A stretch of 64,000 nucleotides of DNA, taken from contig JBBQWV010000019.1 in the NCBI GenBank assembly GCA_038210275.1, positions 1 to 64,000 of the forward strand, written 5' to 3'. Source of the stretch: PALSA-1296 sp038210275. GTDB taxonomy: Bacteria > Bacteroidota > Ignavibacteria > Palsa-1295. Of this stretch, positions 36,139 to 45,284 are shown piece by piece. The notes under the pieces were generated by a model. It was given only the letters and a program-made list of their open reading frames with translations, made no database searches and was not told where the DNA came from. The translations under genes and the position numbers were made by a program. How positions within the stretch are numbered: position 1 is the first letter of the stretch; every line of letters starts with the position of its first letter.

Positions 36139-36501
36139 TTACTTCTTCTTAGCTGCCTTCGGCTTTAATGACTTCGCATATTCAAAACTCATATCAAGGT
36201 ACTTCTGCAATTCCTTCTCCTTCTTTAGCAACGTATCAGGAACTTCAACATATTCCTTCATTATAGCGCCGTATTGAATGACAACACCCATTTTATATTT
36301 CTTATTGAATGCTTCTCTATCTTCCTCCGAAAGCCGAAGGATCATCGCTCCTGTCGGAGTGAGCAATGAGAACATATTCCCGTTAATGGAAGTATAAGGC
36401 ATTGTTGCACCTTTCCGTTCAATCTCCGGATTTCTTGCTATCAACTTATCATATGCTGCAATAGAATCAGCCGGTGCGTTGCTTGTTTTTTTTGTCGGCA
36501 T
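36139..36501 (-). CDS. Small conserved protein, TfoX/Sxy-like
   Basis: 120 residues. ERKGATMPYTSINGNMFSLLTPTGAMILRLSEEDREAF and KEYVEVPDTLLKK match short cytosolic proteins often annotated as TfoX-like. The C-terminal tail is rich in Lys and Pro. It forms a two-gene unit with the DUF1801 gene. Function unknown. Confidence 0.75.
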   Translation of the reverse strand: MPTKKTSNAPADSIAAYDKLIARNPEIERKGATMPYTSINGNMFSLLTPTGAMILRLSEEDREAFNKKYKMGVVIQYGAIMKEYVEVPDTLLKKEKELQKYLDMSFEYAKSLKPKAAKKK

Positions 36502-36593
36502 GGAATAAAAAACTTGACTTCAATAATACTACATAACGACATTCAAAAATACGAAGATTTTAGTTTCTTCTCCGGTATTCAATCATTTTCAGT

Positions 36594-36633
36594 ACAAAAA
36601 AAACTCAGAAACTGGAGTAAACCAGTTTCTGAG
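36594..36633 (-). terminator. Rho-independent terminator for the minus strand
   Basis: CTCAGAAACTGG (36604-36615) pairs perfectly with 36622-36633 across a six-base loop. On the plus strand it is preceded by a run of A, so on the minus strand it ends in T: it terminates transcription coming from the stress-protein gene and isolates the DUF1801 pair. Confidence 0.92.
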
Positions 36634-36663
36634 CATCAGCTTAAGTAAGATCAATTTGCTTTT

Positions 36664-37090
36664 TTAGCGGTAGATTTCTTCGCCTTGGTGGGTTCGCCAA
36701 TCCGTTTCAATATAGTTACCATCATCGGTATTTTGGGGCTTTCCCGAAAGCAGCACTTTGCCGTTTTTAATACCGGTCTTACTAGATCTTTGCGCGAGCT
36801 TCCGGTAGTCCTGAACTGATAAGCCCTCCGATCGTCCCGTCAATTACCGAACCTGTTCCTGCTGCCGATAGTGTATTCGTGCCGACTTCGGTTTCGCCTC
36901 GTTGTGAGTAGGGTATTTTTAGAGGCTCATCCGACATCACTACATTAATATCCTCGGTCTTGTAATCCTTTTCATGTAAGGCTTTATAGGCACTTTCAAC
37001 GGAATCAGGCTCATTCAACATTCCCGTCATTAACGTTGGCTGGTCAACATCAATGAGATCTCCTAACGGATCGTTTTGATAAGTAGTCAT
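36664..37090 (-). pseudogene. GSP17M/YflT-like stress protein, frameshifted
   Basis: From ATG 37090 the first frame gives 102 residues (MLNEPDSVESAYKALHEKDYKTEDINVVMSD) and stops at 36782 after LPEARAKI. Shifting one base there, the next frame continues with KTGIKNGKVLLSGKP, NYIETDWRTHQGEEIYR and a stop at 36664, exactly how full-length members end. The glycine-rich middle that normally follows the first part is also short. So the gene looks intact except for a +1 frameshift beside TAG and an internal deletion. It may be a true pseudogene, a sequencing error, or, less likely, programmed frameshifting. Confidence 0.75.
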
Positions 37091-37198
37091 AATTATTTAT
37101 TACGATTTATTGATTTTTTATGCGTAGGGAGAGATACAAAAATACGAATTCGAACTGAGGAATATGTTATAGAATAGAAGGAAAAAATTACACCATTA

Positions 37199-37221
37199 TC
37201 ATATTCATATTCATATTCATT
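37199..37221. repeat. ATATTC hexamer tandem repeat
   Basis: About four tandem copies of the 6-mer lie in the gap between the stress protein and the PAP2 gene. Such short repeats can vary in number by slippage. The surrounding 37091-37283 gap holds nothing else I can identify. Confidence 0.7.
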
Positions 37222-37283
37222 GAGAATATTTTCGTAAAGCGATGGAATGGTTAACTTTAGCAATATTCAAAGCATAGAAGATT

Positions 37284-38243
37284 TCATTGAGTGATCTTTT
37301 TAGCGACAGTGGAAATATTCTCTTTTTTTTCTTTGGCTGGAGGAAGCGGTTTATCGGGCACATCAGCTCCAGCGATTGCGGGTAATGCTCCACGCTTGAT
37401 CTGGCGGATGCGCAAAAGCGTTTCGAAGGCAATGGTAGCCGTCGCAAGCCAGACCGTCCCAGCGCACCAACCGGCAATAATATCAGAACTCCAATGCACT
37501 CCCAAATAAATGCGAGATAAACCTACGAGAAGTATGAGTGTCATAATAACTGCCAGCAAAATGGATTTCAGCTTCCACGTATATTTCTGTCTGAGAATAA
37601 GATACCCTATCGAACCAAGAATAATAAACGAACCCATTGCATGACCGCTTGGAAATGAATTGCCCTGAGCAATGGCAATAGCCGTTGAAATGTCAGGTCG
37701 TGCACGAGCATACAGTAATTTTAAGCCGACATTCAGAAGAACACCCCCAAGACTTGTAACCACCATATACATTGCCGAAGCGCGCTCTTTTCGAACAAGT
37801 AATACCGTAATCACGACAGCAATAAGCCCCATACCAATAGGACCGCCAATATCCGTAATCGCGATAAAAAGAATGGTCAGTCCGTGAAAACGCTCCGTGC
37901 GAAACCAAAGATTAACAACTTGATCAACATGGAAAATGTCTGAACCAGTCTGTCTGAAAGCCTCTCCGAGATCGCCAAATAATTTCCCCGCACCAAATGC
38001 TGCTAATCCCCCGCCGACAAGAATCAGCGCCATTGGCAGATAGAGGAGAATCACTGACCTATGAGGATATTTATCAGACCACTTCTTCAATCCGCTCCGA
38101 ATGACCAGCACCGAAGCCTTCTGTGCCCCAAACTTTATTCCACTCCAAACTCCAGGAAAACCATAATAAAATAAAACCCAAAATAACAGAAACAGCAACG
38201 CCGGTAAAAGGAATGGAACGATGGGATTAGAGATATTATTCAT
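37284..38243 (-). CDS. PAP2-family membrane phosphatase
   Basis: 319 residues with about seven membrane helices. The three catalytic motifs are KLLYARARP, SFPSGHAMGS and SRIYLGVHWSSD. These enzymes dephosphorylate lipid phosphates such as undecaprenyl pyrophosphate or phosphatidate in the periplasmic leaflet. The tail (residues 285-319) is soluble and rich in Pro, Lys and Glu. The first 60 residues include a GYFPGVWSGIKF-type loop of unknown use. Confidence 0.9.
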   Translation of the reverse strand: MNNISNPIVPFLLPALLFLLFWVLFYYGFPGVWSGIKFGAQKASVLVIRSGLKKWSDKYPHRSVILLYLPMALILVGGGLAAFGAGKLFGDLGEAFRQTGSDIFHVDQVVNLWFRTERFHGLTILFIAITDIGGPIGMGLIAVVITVLLVRKERASAMYMVVTSLGGVLLNVGLKLLYARARPDISTAIAIAQGNSFPSGHAMGSFIILGSIGYLILRQKYTWKLKSILLAVIMTLILLVGLSRIYLGVHWSSDIIAGWCAGTVWLATATIAFETLLRIRQIKRGALPAIAGADVPDKPLPPAKEKKENISTVAKKITQ

Positions 38244-38298
38244 AAGTTATTCAACCCTGTCATACACAACTAATACCCTAGGCGGATGGATATTCAAT

Positions 38299-38598
38299 TC
38301 ACACTGACGAACCGACCAATGTCAAGATTTCCTGCTTAGGCGGACCTTCAAGACCGTTTGCTTTAAGCTGCTCTTGAAAATATTTGAATTCCGGTAATGT
38401 CAGCAAAACCTGTTCTGCTTCATCAGATTGAAAGATAGCAAGATGAATAAACGATCTGCTGTCAGCTCCGAGAAAACATTCGTAGCGCACGTCAGGGTTA
38501 CCAATCTTTTGCATCGCAGCCATCACTTGCGCAATGTTGCTTTTATTCTGCTCGGCATATTCTGCCTTCGTTGTGTAGGTTACTCGTACGATTTTCAT
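38299..38598 (-). CDS. Small alpha/beta-barrel (ABM/monooxygenase-like) protein
   Basis: 99 residues. The pattern of strands (MKIVRVTYTTK, SFIHLAIFQS) and helices, ending in FKYFQEQLKANGLEGPPKQE, suggests a dimeric ferredoxin-like barrel. No active-site residues can be named. It is 21 bases downstream of the methyltransferase gene and may be in the same transcript. Confidence 0.65.
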   Translation of the reverse strand: MKIVRVTYTTKAEYAEQNKSNIAQVMAAMQKIGNPDVRYECFLGADSRSFIHLAIFQSDEAEQVLLTLPEFKYFQEQLKANGLEGPPKQEILTLVGSSV

Positions 38599-38619
38599 AT
38601 GTAGATTTTAATTTAGAAA

Positions 38620-39465
38620 TTATTTCTCTCCGTAAATTATCAAAGCGCTTGAATCGATATTGACATTACCATCGGGATACTTCCGATTGATCTTTGCCAT
38701 TACCTCGCCAATTATTTTTTCTTTCATAACATCGTCAATCTTACTCAGTGCGGTAACAACAGGACCGACTGCCTCTGAAGCAAAGTGCCAATATGTTTCG
38801 GCAGTCCCGGCATGTAATACTCCACCGACTTGAGATTCCGAGATATTCTTCAGTCCAGCTTGACTAAATAAATCAGCAATCAAGCCCGGTGCTGAGCAGC
38901 GGAACATCCCAGGAGCGCCGGGCGGTGGATGCGGCATTTCAACATTATCATTGATCACGCTGGTCGCTGCAGTAAACCAGAAATTCTTATCTGATCCAGC
39001 CCAAACTGATGTTGCTATCTTACCTCCAGGTTTTAGTACCCGCACCATCTCTTTGGCGGCAAGGAGCATATCGGGGAAAAACATAAATCCCATCCGGCAG
39101 CTAACAGCATCAAAAATATTATCAGCAAAGGGCAGATCAGAAACGTCACAGACAATCGTTTCAAAATTTGCAATGCCGCGCTTGGCAGCATTTTCCCGCG
39201 CTATTGCAAGCATTCCATCTGATAGATCAGTGCTTATCACTTTTCCTTCTGTTAAAATCGAAGCGATCGTCAGTCCCGGCTCACCTGTTCCGGCAGCAAC
39301 ATCAAGGACTACCACATTTCCATTTGGTGCCAGCAGCCGGATCATCTCATCGCCCATTGGTTTTAGGAAATCCATTGCAATATCATCCCATTTTTTCCAG
39401 CCTGGAGACGATTTATTCCATGATTCTTTTTGCTGATCGCGTATTTGTTCGAGTTGAGTTTCCAT
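38620..39465 (-). CDS. UbiE/Methyltransf_11-type SAM methyltransferase
   Basis: 281 residues. VVLDVAAGTGEPGLTIA is motif I, VISTDLSDGMLAIARENA motif II and FDAVSCRMGFMFFPDML motif III. It resembles ubiquinone/menaquinone-type and other small-molecule methyltransferases, with a C-terminal lid. Substrate unknown. It starts just after the T9SS propeller gene but is unrelated to it in kind. Confidence 0.9.
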   Translation of the reverse strand: METQLEQIRDQQKESWNKSSPGWKKWDDIAMDFLKPMGDEMIRLLAPNGNVVVLDVAAGTGEPGLTIASILTEGKVISTDLSDGMLAIARENAAKRGIANFETIVCDVSDLPFADNIFDAVSCRMGFMFFPDMLLAAKEMVRVLKPGGKIATSVWAGSDKNFWFTAATSVINDNVEMPHPPPGAPGMFRCSAPGLIADLFSQAGLKNISESQVGGVLHAGTAETYWHFASEAVGPVVTALSKIDDVMKEKIIGEVMAKINRKYPDGNVNIDSSALIIYGEK

Positions 39466-39468
39466 AAA

Positions 39469-41589
39469 TTATTTCAGAATATTGATTTTCTGTGATTTGC
39501 TTACTCCAGCGGCAGTCAACGTCACGACATACATTCCACTTGTCAGATTATCGACGCGGATCGAAAGATCATGTGTACCTGTATCTTTATCTTCATCAAG
39601 CAGCGTTATCAATTTTTCTCCAAGCATATTCGATAACGTTATTCGAACGTGCTCACGATTTGGAATCGTATAACGAATCGTTGATGAAGTGTTGAATGGA
39701 TTAGGAGTGTTTTGTTCGAGAATGAATAACGAACTTGATTCGGGTGGTACCGAATTACTACTAATCATTTCCGAAAGTGGTCGGCGCCACACGCCTGTGC
39801 TGGTCCCAGCAAAGAGATATGTATCACTCGCTGCAAGACTAAAGACAACATCAGTCTTCATGCCCGTATTGACTTCTACCCAACTCGTACCATTGTTGGT
39901 CGTAAGATAAACACTATCTCCTGTGGCTACAAAAAGATTTGTACCGCTTACAGCTAAGGCATTGACATAAGGGTACGTCAAACCCGTATTAACCATATTC
40001 CAACTCGTCCCATTGTTTGTAGTGAGGAAGACGCCTTTGTCAGTACCTGCGAAGAGATTTGTGCCGATAACAGCAAGGTCATAAATTGAACTGAAATTTA
40101 AGCCAGTACTGACATTAGTCCAGCTTGTCCCGGCGTTCGTTGAAAGAAAGATATAGTTTGTCTGTCCCAAATCTGACCCGGCAAAGAGGTTTGTTCCAAT
40201 GATAGCTAATGTTGAGATAGTTGAAATATTCTGGAGACCTGAACCGGTCGAAGTCCAGTTTGAGCCAATATCGGTCGAGAGAAAAACAGGCCCACCCGGA
40301 CCAGGGTTATGTATCCCTGCAAAGAGGTTAGTGCCACTGAAAGCAATGGTATTCGCGAGGAAAAAATCCGGGAAGCCAGTATTTCTCGCTACCCAGCTTG
40401 TGCCGTTATTAGTCGAAAGATAAACACCCTGCGAAACTGCAAAGAGATTCTGACCATTCGCTTTAAGATCAGTGATAATATTGCCCAATGCCCCCTCAGT
40501 AGTGCTCGGTAAGCCAGAATTTACTTCTGCCCAACTTGTACCATTATCAGATGTAAGAAAAACGCTGCCACTTTCTGTTCCTGCGAAGAGATCTTTGCCA
40601 TTGACAAGAAGCTTCGTAATAAATACAGGTATCAATTTGTTATTTACCGGTTTCCAGTTAATCCCGCTATTTGTCGAGAGGAAAACACCTCCATTCGTCC
40701 CTGCGATGAGTTTCTCGTTTGTCGCTAAAAGAGCAAAGACAAGCGTATTCGTCAGGCCGGTATTTTCCGCAGTCCAGTTCATGCCATTATCGGTTGAAAG
40801 AAAAACGCCGCTGCCAGTCCCGGCAAATAGTTTTGAGCCGTTGAATGCAAGGGCGTGGACATTAGGATAAGTCGAGCCTGTATTGACAGGAGACCAGCTC
40901 GCGCCATTGTCTAACGAACGAAAAAGGCCGTTCACAGTCCCGGCAAAAAGATTTGCGCCGTTCGCAGCAAGGGCATAGACACTTTTCGTAGTTAAACCTG
41001 AGTTACTCCCTGACCAACTTGTGCCATTGTCGGTGGAGTGAAAAACCCCGCCATACGTCCCGACGAAAAGATCATTACCACTGACTGCGAGTGAAAGGAC
41101 AATTTTATTCGTCAATCCTGTATTAACAGGACTCCAACTTTTACCATCGTTAGTCGAAAGAAAAACACCGCTATTGGAAGTTCCGGCAAAGAGATTCGAG
41201 CCAATCACTGCAAAGGCTTTTACATTGGTGTTTGTCAAACCAGTATTTACCGCAGACCAGTTTGCTCCGTTATCCGGAGAGAAAAAAACACCGTCGAATT
41301 GCGTTGCGGCAAAGAGATTTATACCCTGTACAGCAAGAGCATAGATAGGACTTCGCGGTAAACCATTATTGACCTGAGACCAGCTCTGGCCGTTGTCAGT
41401 CGAGAGATTAAGACCAGTATAATCTGAACCTGCAAAAAGACTAGTGCCAATGATTGCCAAACAATTAATGGGTCCGCCATAGGACACATCGGTTTGAACC
41501 CATTGTGCCTGAACGACATTTGCCGATTGCAAGAGCAAGCATATTATGATGCAAATCTGAACGAGCACATGTGTGATGATTTTTTTCAT
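39469..41589 (-). CDS. Beta-propeller protein of thirteen near-identical repeats, T9SS cargo
   Basis: 706 residues with a signal peptide. Thirteen copies of a 42-45-residue unit run from about residue 55 to 610, each with an asp-box (FLSTNNGTSW, FHSTDNGTSW, YLTTNNGTSW and variants) and a following NLFAGT strand. This is the BNR/YCF48-like layout of two stacked propellers. A T9SS sorting domain (TPNPFNTSS, NMLGEKLITLL) ends it. A surface display and carbohydrate- or protein-binding role is likely. The repeats are similar enough at DNA level for recombination to change their number. Confidence 0.88.
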   Translation of the reverse strand: MKKIITHVLVQICIIICLLLQSANVVQAQWVQTDVSYGGPINCLAIIGTSLFAGSDYTGLNLSTDNGQSWSQVNNGLPRSPIYALAVQGINLFAATQFDGVFFSPDNGANWSAVNTGLTNTNVKAFAVIGSNLFAGTSNSGVFLSTNDGKSWSPVNTGLTNKIVLSLAVSGNDLFVGTYGGVFHSTDNGTSWSGSNSGLTTKSVYALAANGANLFAGTVNGLFRSLDNGASWSPVNTGSTYPNVHALAFNGSKLFAGTGSGVFLSTDNGMNWTAENTGLTNTLVFALLATNEKLIAGTNGGVFLSTNSGINWKPVNNKLIPVFITKLLVNGKDLFAGTESGSVFLTSDNGTSWAEVNSGLPSTTEGALGNIITDLKANGQNLFAVSQGVYLSTNNGTSWVARNTGFPDFFLANTIAFSGTNLFAGIHNPGPGGPVFLSTDIGSNWTSTGSGLQNISTISTLAIIGTNLFAGSDLGQTNYIFLSTNAGTSWTNVSTGLNFSSIYDLAVIGTNLFAGTDKGVFLTTNNGTSWNMVNTGLTYPYVNALAVSGTNLFVATGDSVYLTTNNGTSWVEVNTGMKTDVVFSLAASDTYLFAGTSTGVWRRPLSEMISSNSVPPESSSLFILEQNTPNPFNTSSTIRYTIPNREHVRITLSNMLGEKLITLLDEDKDTGTHDLSIRVDNLTSGMYVVTLTAAGVSKSQKINILK

Positions 41590-41617
41590 GTTCGTAAGTT
41601 AAATGAAAGAAAATATA

Positions 41618-43315
41618 TTACCTCTGAACGCTGATATTCTCTGACTTAGTCCTTCCCTCAGCGGTCAACGTCACAACATAAATTCCATTTGCCAGGCTTC
41701 TAATATCCACTTTAAACTCTGGACCGGCAGCGTTTGAGTGAAGAACTTCTTTACCAGTTATATCAACTATTTTCAGCTCCACGTTTTTACCTTCTGCCTG
41801 TTGCCAGGAAATAGCAACTGACTGATTTGCCGGATCAGGATAAATTGAGAAAGTATTGTCAGCGCTTTTTAATTCACTCACACCGACTTTGGAGCATAGG
41901 CTATCTCCTATAGCTGTTGTAGGAAATCCATACTTAGCTGTGAGATAATCAGTGCCGTTTACGCTTTGACTGTTGCCAGTAATAAAAATCTCGCCTGCGG
42001 CATTCACCACCATCCCTGACGAATAATCATTTTGATTGCTTGGTCCGTTTGTCCGGTACTCCCCGATCAAACTTCCCGATGAATCATATTTCAAGACAAG
42101 ACAGTCGGAATTGTTGCCGTCGGTTGAATTGGCATTAATATAAATATTTGCCTGAGCATCAATACGAATTGGGCTGCCGGCAAGGTAATTATTAAAGGTA
42201 TTGCTGTAAATTTTTGCCCAGATTTCATTTCCCTTAGGGTCATACTTGATTAATTCGATATTTGATACCACACCGTTCTTAAATGGTTGACCTACGATAT
42301 AGGCATTCCCAAAGTCATCAGCTACGATGGATATTCCTTCACTATTCCAAGCTGCATTACCCCGCTCTTTCATATACAGGATATTTCCGGCTGAATCAAG
42401 TTTGGCAGTGAGGTAGCTTTTCTTTGCATTTGCCGCGGTATCCGCCGTCCAGCCTGTGATGAAAATATCTTCATTTTTGCCGACAAAAAGGCTAACCGGA
42501 AAATCCTGTTTTGTTGGTCGCGATATTCTTTTTAAGAATTCTCTTCTTCCGCTCGTATCATGTTTCTCAAGACCAAAATCTATAGCTGTAGAATTAGGAG
42601 TAGACCCATGGGAGGTTTCAGGTATTGAATCCTGTGCAAGATTAGTAATGGAGTAGATAGTCTTATTACTAACAATCACCATGTCATTAAGCGCATCTGT
42701 CGTATTATAAAAACGGTCAATGGTAAAAATTCGACCTGTTCTCATTTCAGTTACGTAGTGTCCGTTACTATCAAATTTTATTATGTTTGCCTCTTGAAAA
42801 TTTCTGAAATTATTATAGCATAGAGTGCACTCCGAAGTTGCACCGACGAATATATTTCCACCCCCATCTACTGCAATTCTATATGAAAGATTAAGAGTAT
42901 TAAGAACCGAATTGGGATAAACTGCATCCCAGACTAATTTACCTGAGCAGTTGTATTTAAGCACATGAATTTTCTCAGCAGTATCAACTAAATTTACTGA
43001 GATAAAAATATTCCCGCTTGCATCGGTTGTAATATCCGTGGGGTCGCAAGTAAACGAAGAGACATACTTCACCTGCCATAAAGCATTTCCGGAAGGATCA
43101 TACTTTATGGTTTGTATTTGATTTATTTTTTTTGTGCTATCATAGGCAGTTCCTGTAACAATCACACAGCCAGCGCTATTAAGCGTCAGAGCAGTCGGAG
43201 TATTACCTTGCAGCGAAGGGTCACTATAGGTTTTCACCCATTGCCTGCCGAATTGGGCAGATGCTGAACCTGATATCAAAAACGCTAAACCGATGAGAAG
43301 CAGATATTTTTTCAT
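41618..43315 (-). CDS. SBBP-type beta-propeller protein with T9SS sorting domain
   Basis: 565 residues with a signal peptide. Regular strands with the pattern GNIFISVN, GNIFVGATSE, DIFITGWTAD, GNAYIVGQPF, ANIYINANSTD and GEIFITGNSQ, each after a YD-x-x-G segment, mark a seven-bladed SBBP/NHL-like propeller. The C-terminal 90 residues are a T9SS domain (SIYPDPANQSV, KIVDITGKEVLH). It is 20 bases downstream of the DUF1648 gene and 28 bases upstream of the other propeller gene; the two cargo proteins may be an operon. Confidence 0.87.
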   Translation of the reverse strand: MKKYLLLIGLAFLISGSASAQFGRQWVKTYSDPSLQGNTPTALTLNSAGCVIVTGTAYDSTKKINQIQTIKYDPSGNALWQVKYVSSFTCDPTDITTDASGNIFISVNLVDTAEKIHVLKYNCSGKLVWDAVYPNSVLNTLNLSYRIAVDGGGNIFVGATSECTLCYNNFRNFQEANIIKFDSNGHYVTEMRTGRIFTIDRFYNTTDALNDMVIVSNKTIYSITNLAQDSIPETSHGSTPNSTAIDFGLEKHDTSGRREFLKRISRPTKQDFPVSLFVGKNEDIFITGWTADTAANAKKSYLTAKLDSAGNILYMKERGNAAWNSEGISIVADDFGNAYIVGQPFKNGVVSNIELIKYDPKGNEIWAKIYSNTFNNYLAGSPIRIDAQANIYINANSTDGNNSDCLVLKYDSSGSLIGEYRTNGPSNQNDYSSGMVVNAAGEIFITGNSQSVNGTDYLTAKYGFPTTAIGDSLCSKVGVSELKSADNTFSIYPDPANQSVAISWQQAEGKNVELKIVDITGKEVLHSNAAGPEFKVDIRSLANGIYVVTLTAEGRTKSENISVQR

Positions 43316-43334
43316 AGGTGTATTTTTTAATGTA

Positions 43335-43847
43335 CTATTTTAACCTTACTGCTTTGATAACGAACACGATCAGAAGTATAAATATAACACCGAGCAGAAT
43401 GGGAAAAGCCCATATTCCAATTCCTTCCGATCTGCCATCGGCTACTTTCAGTGTCAGATAGACGATAAATGAGAAGATCAAAACGATTCCGCATTTCAGG
43501 AAGCGGATCAGCCGCGTGGCTTTTATATAGAGTCGCTGAGCATTCTCGGCAGAAACGGTAACCGGATAATTAAAGAAATGCGGAAACAGGTTCAGTACCG
43601 TTAATCCGATAAAGATAACGCTTGCGAGGATCGGCAAAATGAAGATCGAACCTTTGCTGCCATAGCGATCGATCTCACCTGATGCAGAAAAATGAGTGGC
43701 AATAGTCTCGGGTAAATTTGAATAATTCCAAATGATAAAAGCCCATAACGAGATCAAAGCTACCCAGCCGATGATCTCAAGAAATCTATCAAGCGGCGCA
43801 AGCACCAAAGTTATTTTCGGTCGTGGCTCCATAGCAAAGACTCTCAT
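43335..43847 (-). CDS. DUF1648-domain membrane protein
   Basis: 170 residues with four predicted membrane helices. NYSNLPETIATHFSASGEIDRYGSKGSIFILPI is the DUF1648 core, in which the conserved H-F and D-x-x-G-SK residues face one side. Related proteins (SdpI-like) give immunity to, or regulate, small peptides in Bacillus, but here the role is unknown. A start at MEPRPK five codons later is possible. Confidence 0.85.
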   Translation of the reverse strand: MRVFAMEPRPKITLVLAPLDRFLEIIGWVALISLWAFIIWNYSNLPETIATHFSASGEIDRYGSKGSIFILPILASVIFIGLTVLNLFPHFFNYPVTVSAENAQRLYIKATRLIRFLKCGIVLIFSFIVYLTLKVADGRSEGIGIWAFPILLGVIFILLIVFVIKAVRLK

Positions 43848-43964
43848 ATGATAATTAATAGAGGCAAATTAAGCAAATGGAGGGAGTGAATGATTCCCTT
43901 GTGGAAAATGTCGATTCTCCGTATCTTTGTAGATTATATTTCCTTAATTCGCAATCACTCCAGT

Positions 43965-44246
43965 ATGCCAGCACCACAGATCATTCGTGATTTAGTTGAT
44001 AAATTCGACCGCAACTTCGAGACCTATAAAAAGGCAACGAACGAAACGCAAGTGCGCCGTGAATTCATTGATACATTCTTTTCCGAACTCGGATGGGATA
44101 TGGACAACACCAAAACGAAAGCAATACCGCAAAGCCGGACGCAACTTGAGCGGCAGATCGCGCATGCGGATAGTGAAATTGATCGGCTGGTTTATGAGTT
44201 GTATGGGTTGAGTGAGGAGGAAGTTTCTATAATTGAAAGGAAATAG
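43965..44246 (+). pseudogene. Remnant of an Eco57I-like restriction-modification gene: head joined to tail (tail copy 1)
   Basis: A 93-residue open frame. The first 48 residues (IIRDLVDKFDRNFETYK, TQVRREFIDTFFSELGWDMDN) match the very start of Eco57I/type IIG restriction-modification proteins, which normally exceed 900 residues. The last 38 (RTQLERQIAHADSEIDRLVYE-type, then LYGLSEEEVSIIE) match the very end. The whole methyltransferase/nuclease body has been removed, leaving head fused to tail in frame. It could still make a small protein, but it looks like a deletion scar. The TIR gene begins three bases after its stop. A longer ATG upstream is not needed. Confidence 0.8.
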
Positions 44247-44249
44247 ACC

Positions 44250-45284
44250 ATGCCACAAAAAAATAAAGTAAATACCAAGAATGCACAACCGATAGAAGAT
44301 GTAGTTGTTGTTAAGTCTAACAATCCTCTAATCTTCATAAGTCATGACACGAGAGATGCTGAACTCGCCGAAGAGTTTAGTAACCTTCTCAAGAGTGCTA
44401 GTGCGGGTGCCCTAAAATCATTTGTTTCGTCAGACAAAAAGGGGACTCGGGGAATGGAGTATGGTGTAGAATGGTATCCAGCCATTATGGATAAAATCGA
44501 TGAAGCAACGGAAGTGGTCTGTTTATTAACCCAGCGAAGTGTCGAACGCCCTTGGATTCTTTACGAAGCGGGGGTGGCAAAAGGCAAATTAGGGAAGAAA
44601 GTAATTGGTATCGCAATGGGGATTCAAAGTAAAGTTGCATTCATTGGACCATTCGCTCAATTTCAAAACAATGATGGTTCTGTCCCTGCCATTTCAAAGT
44701 TGGTTTTGGATCTTGTAAAAAAAGTACCAGGACTTGACCCTGATCAACAACTTGTCGAACAACTTGTTCAATCTTTCCATAATAAAGCGAGTGAAATTTT
44801 AACAAAAAATCAAGAAACTAATGATGAGATTAATACGAATGAAAATACTGTAGTCAAATTATTTGAAGAAGTTAAAATTATGTTCGAGAGGTTACCAGCC
44901 ACTATTGTGCATAGGATTGATCCTAATTCGAAACGGAATCGGAAATTACATCCGATGATGTTTGAAGAGCTTATGCATATGAGTATGAATTTTGAAGAAC
45001 CTCAGATTGGTTTTCTAATGATGATAAGCTTTATCAAAGACGATTTTCCATGGCTCTACGAAATTGCCCTTGAAACGTACAGGGGAGTTAGAGAAAACAA
45101 AACTTTAAATGAAAAGAGAAAATTAGTTTCGTCACTTGAAAGGGCTTTAGATATGTTAGAACATCCGGCATTGAGAGATTACTACGGTAAATCTAAAGAA
45201 ATGTATATGATAAGCCATGAAATAGGTCATTTCTTCCATCGCTTTTTCGACAGATTTTTGCTTGATGAGAAAAACAAGAAATGA
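44250..45284 (+). CDS. TIR-domain protein, probable NAD+-depleting defence effector
   Basis: 344 residues. The N-terminal 150 residues are a TIR domain: PLIFISHDTRDAELAEEF is strand A and the BB region, FVSSDKKGTRGMEYGVEW the middle, and RPWILYEAGVA the helix that holds the catalytic glutamate (Glu106 in YEAG). Bacterial TIR effectors cleave NAD+ or make signalling derivatives when triggered by phage. The C-terminal half (about 200-344) is helical (EEPQIGFLMMISFIKDDFPWLYE) and unknown to me; it may be the sensor or the oligomerisation part. It is preceded at three bases by the restriction-modification remnant, and a second copy of that gene's tail begins directly after its stop. Confidence 0.85.
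   Translation: MPQKNKVNTKNAQPIEDVVVVKSNNPLIFISHDTRDAELAEEFSNLLKSASAGALKSFVSSDKKGTRGMEYGVEWYPAIMDKIDEATEVVCLLTQRSVERPWILYEAGVAKGKLGKKVIGIAMGIQSKVAFIGPFAQFQNNDGSVPAISKLVLDLVKKVPGLDPDQQLVEQLVQSFHNKASEILTKNQETNDEINTNENTVVKLFEEVKIMFERLPATIVHRIDPNSKRNRKLHPMMFEELMHMSMNFEEPQIGFLMMISFIKDDFPWLYEIALETYRGVRENKTLNEKRKLVSSLERALDMLEHPALRDYYGKSKEMYMISHEIGHFFHRFFDRFLLDEKNKK

Noticed and set aside
39480..41580. CRISPR-like periodic repeats
   Set aside because: The period is a protein repeat (about 42-45 codons) inside an open frame, with no constant repeat and unique spacer.
43890..43964. Longer start for the restriction-modification remnant
   Set aside because: The residues before MPAPQ do not match the family and the ATG at 43965 fits the usual head.
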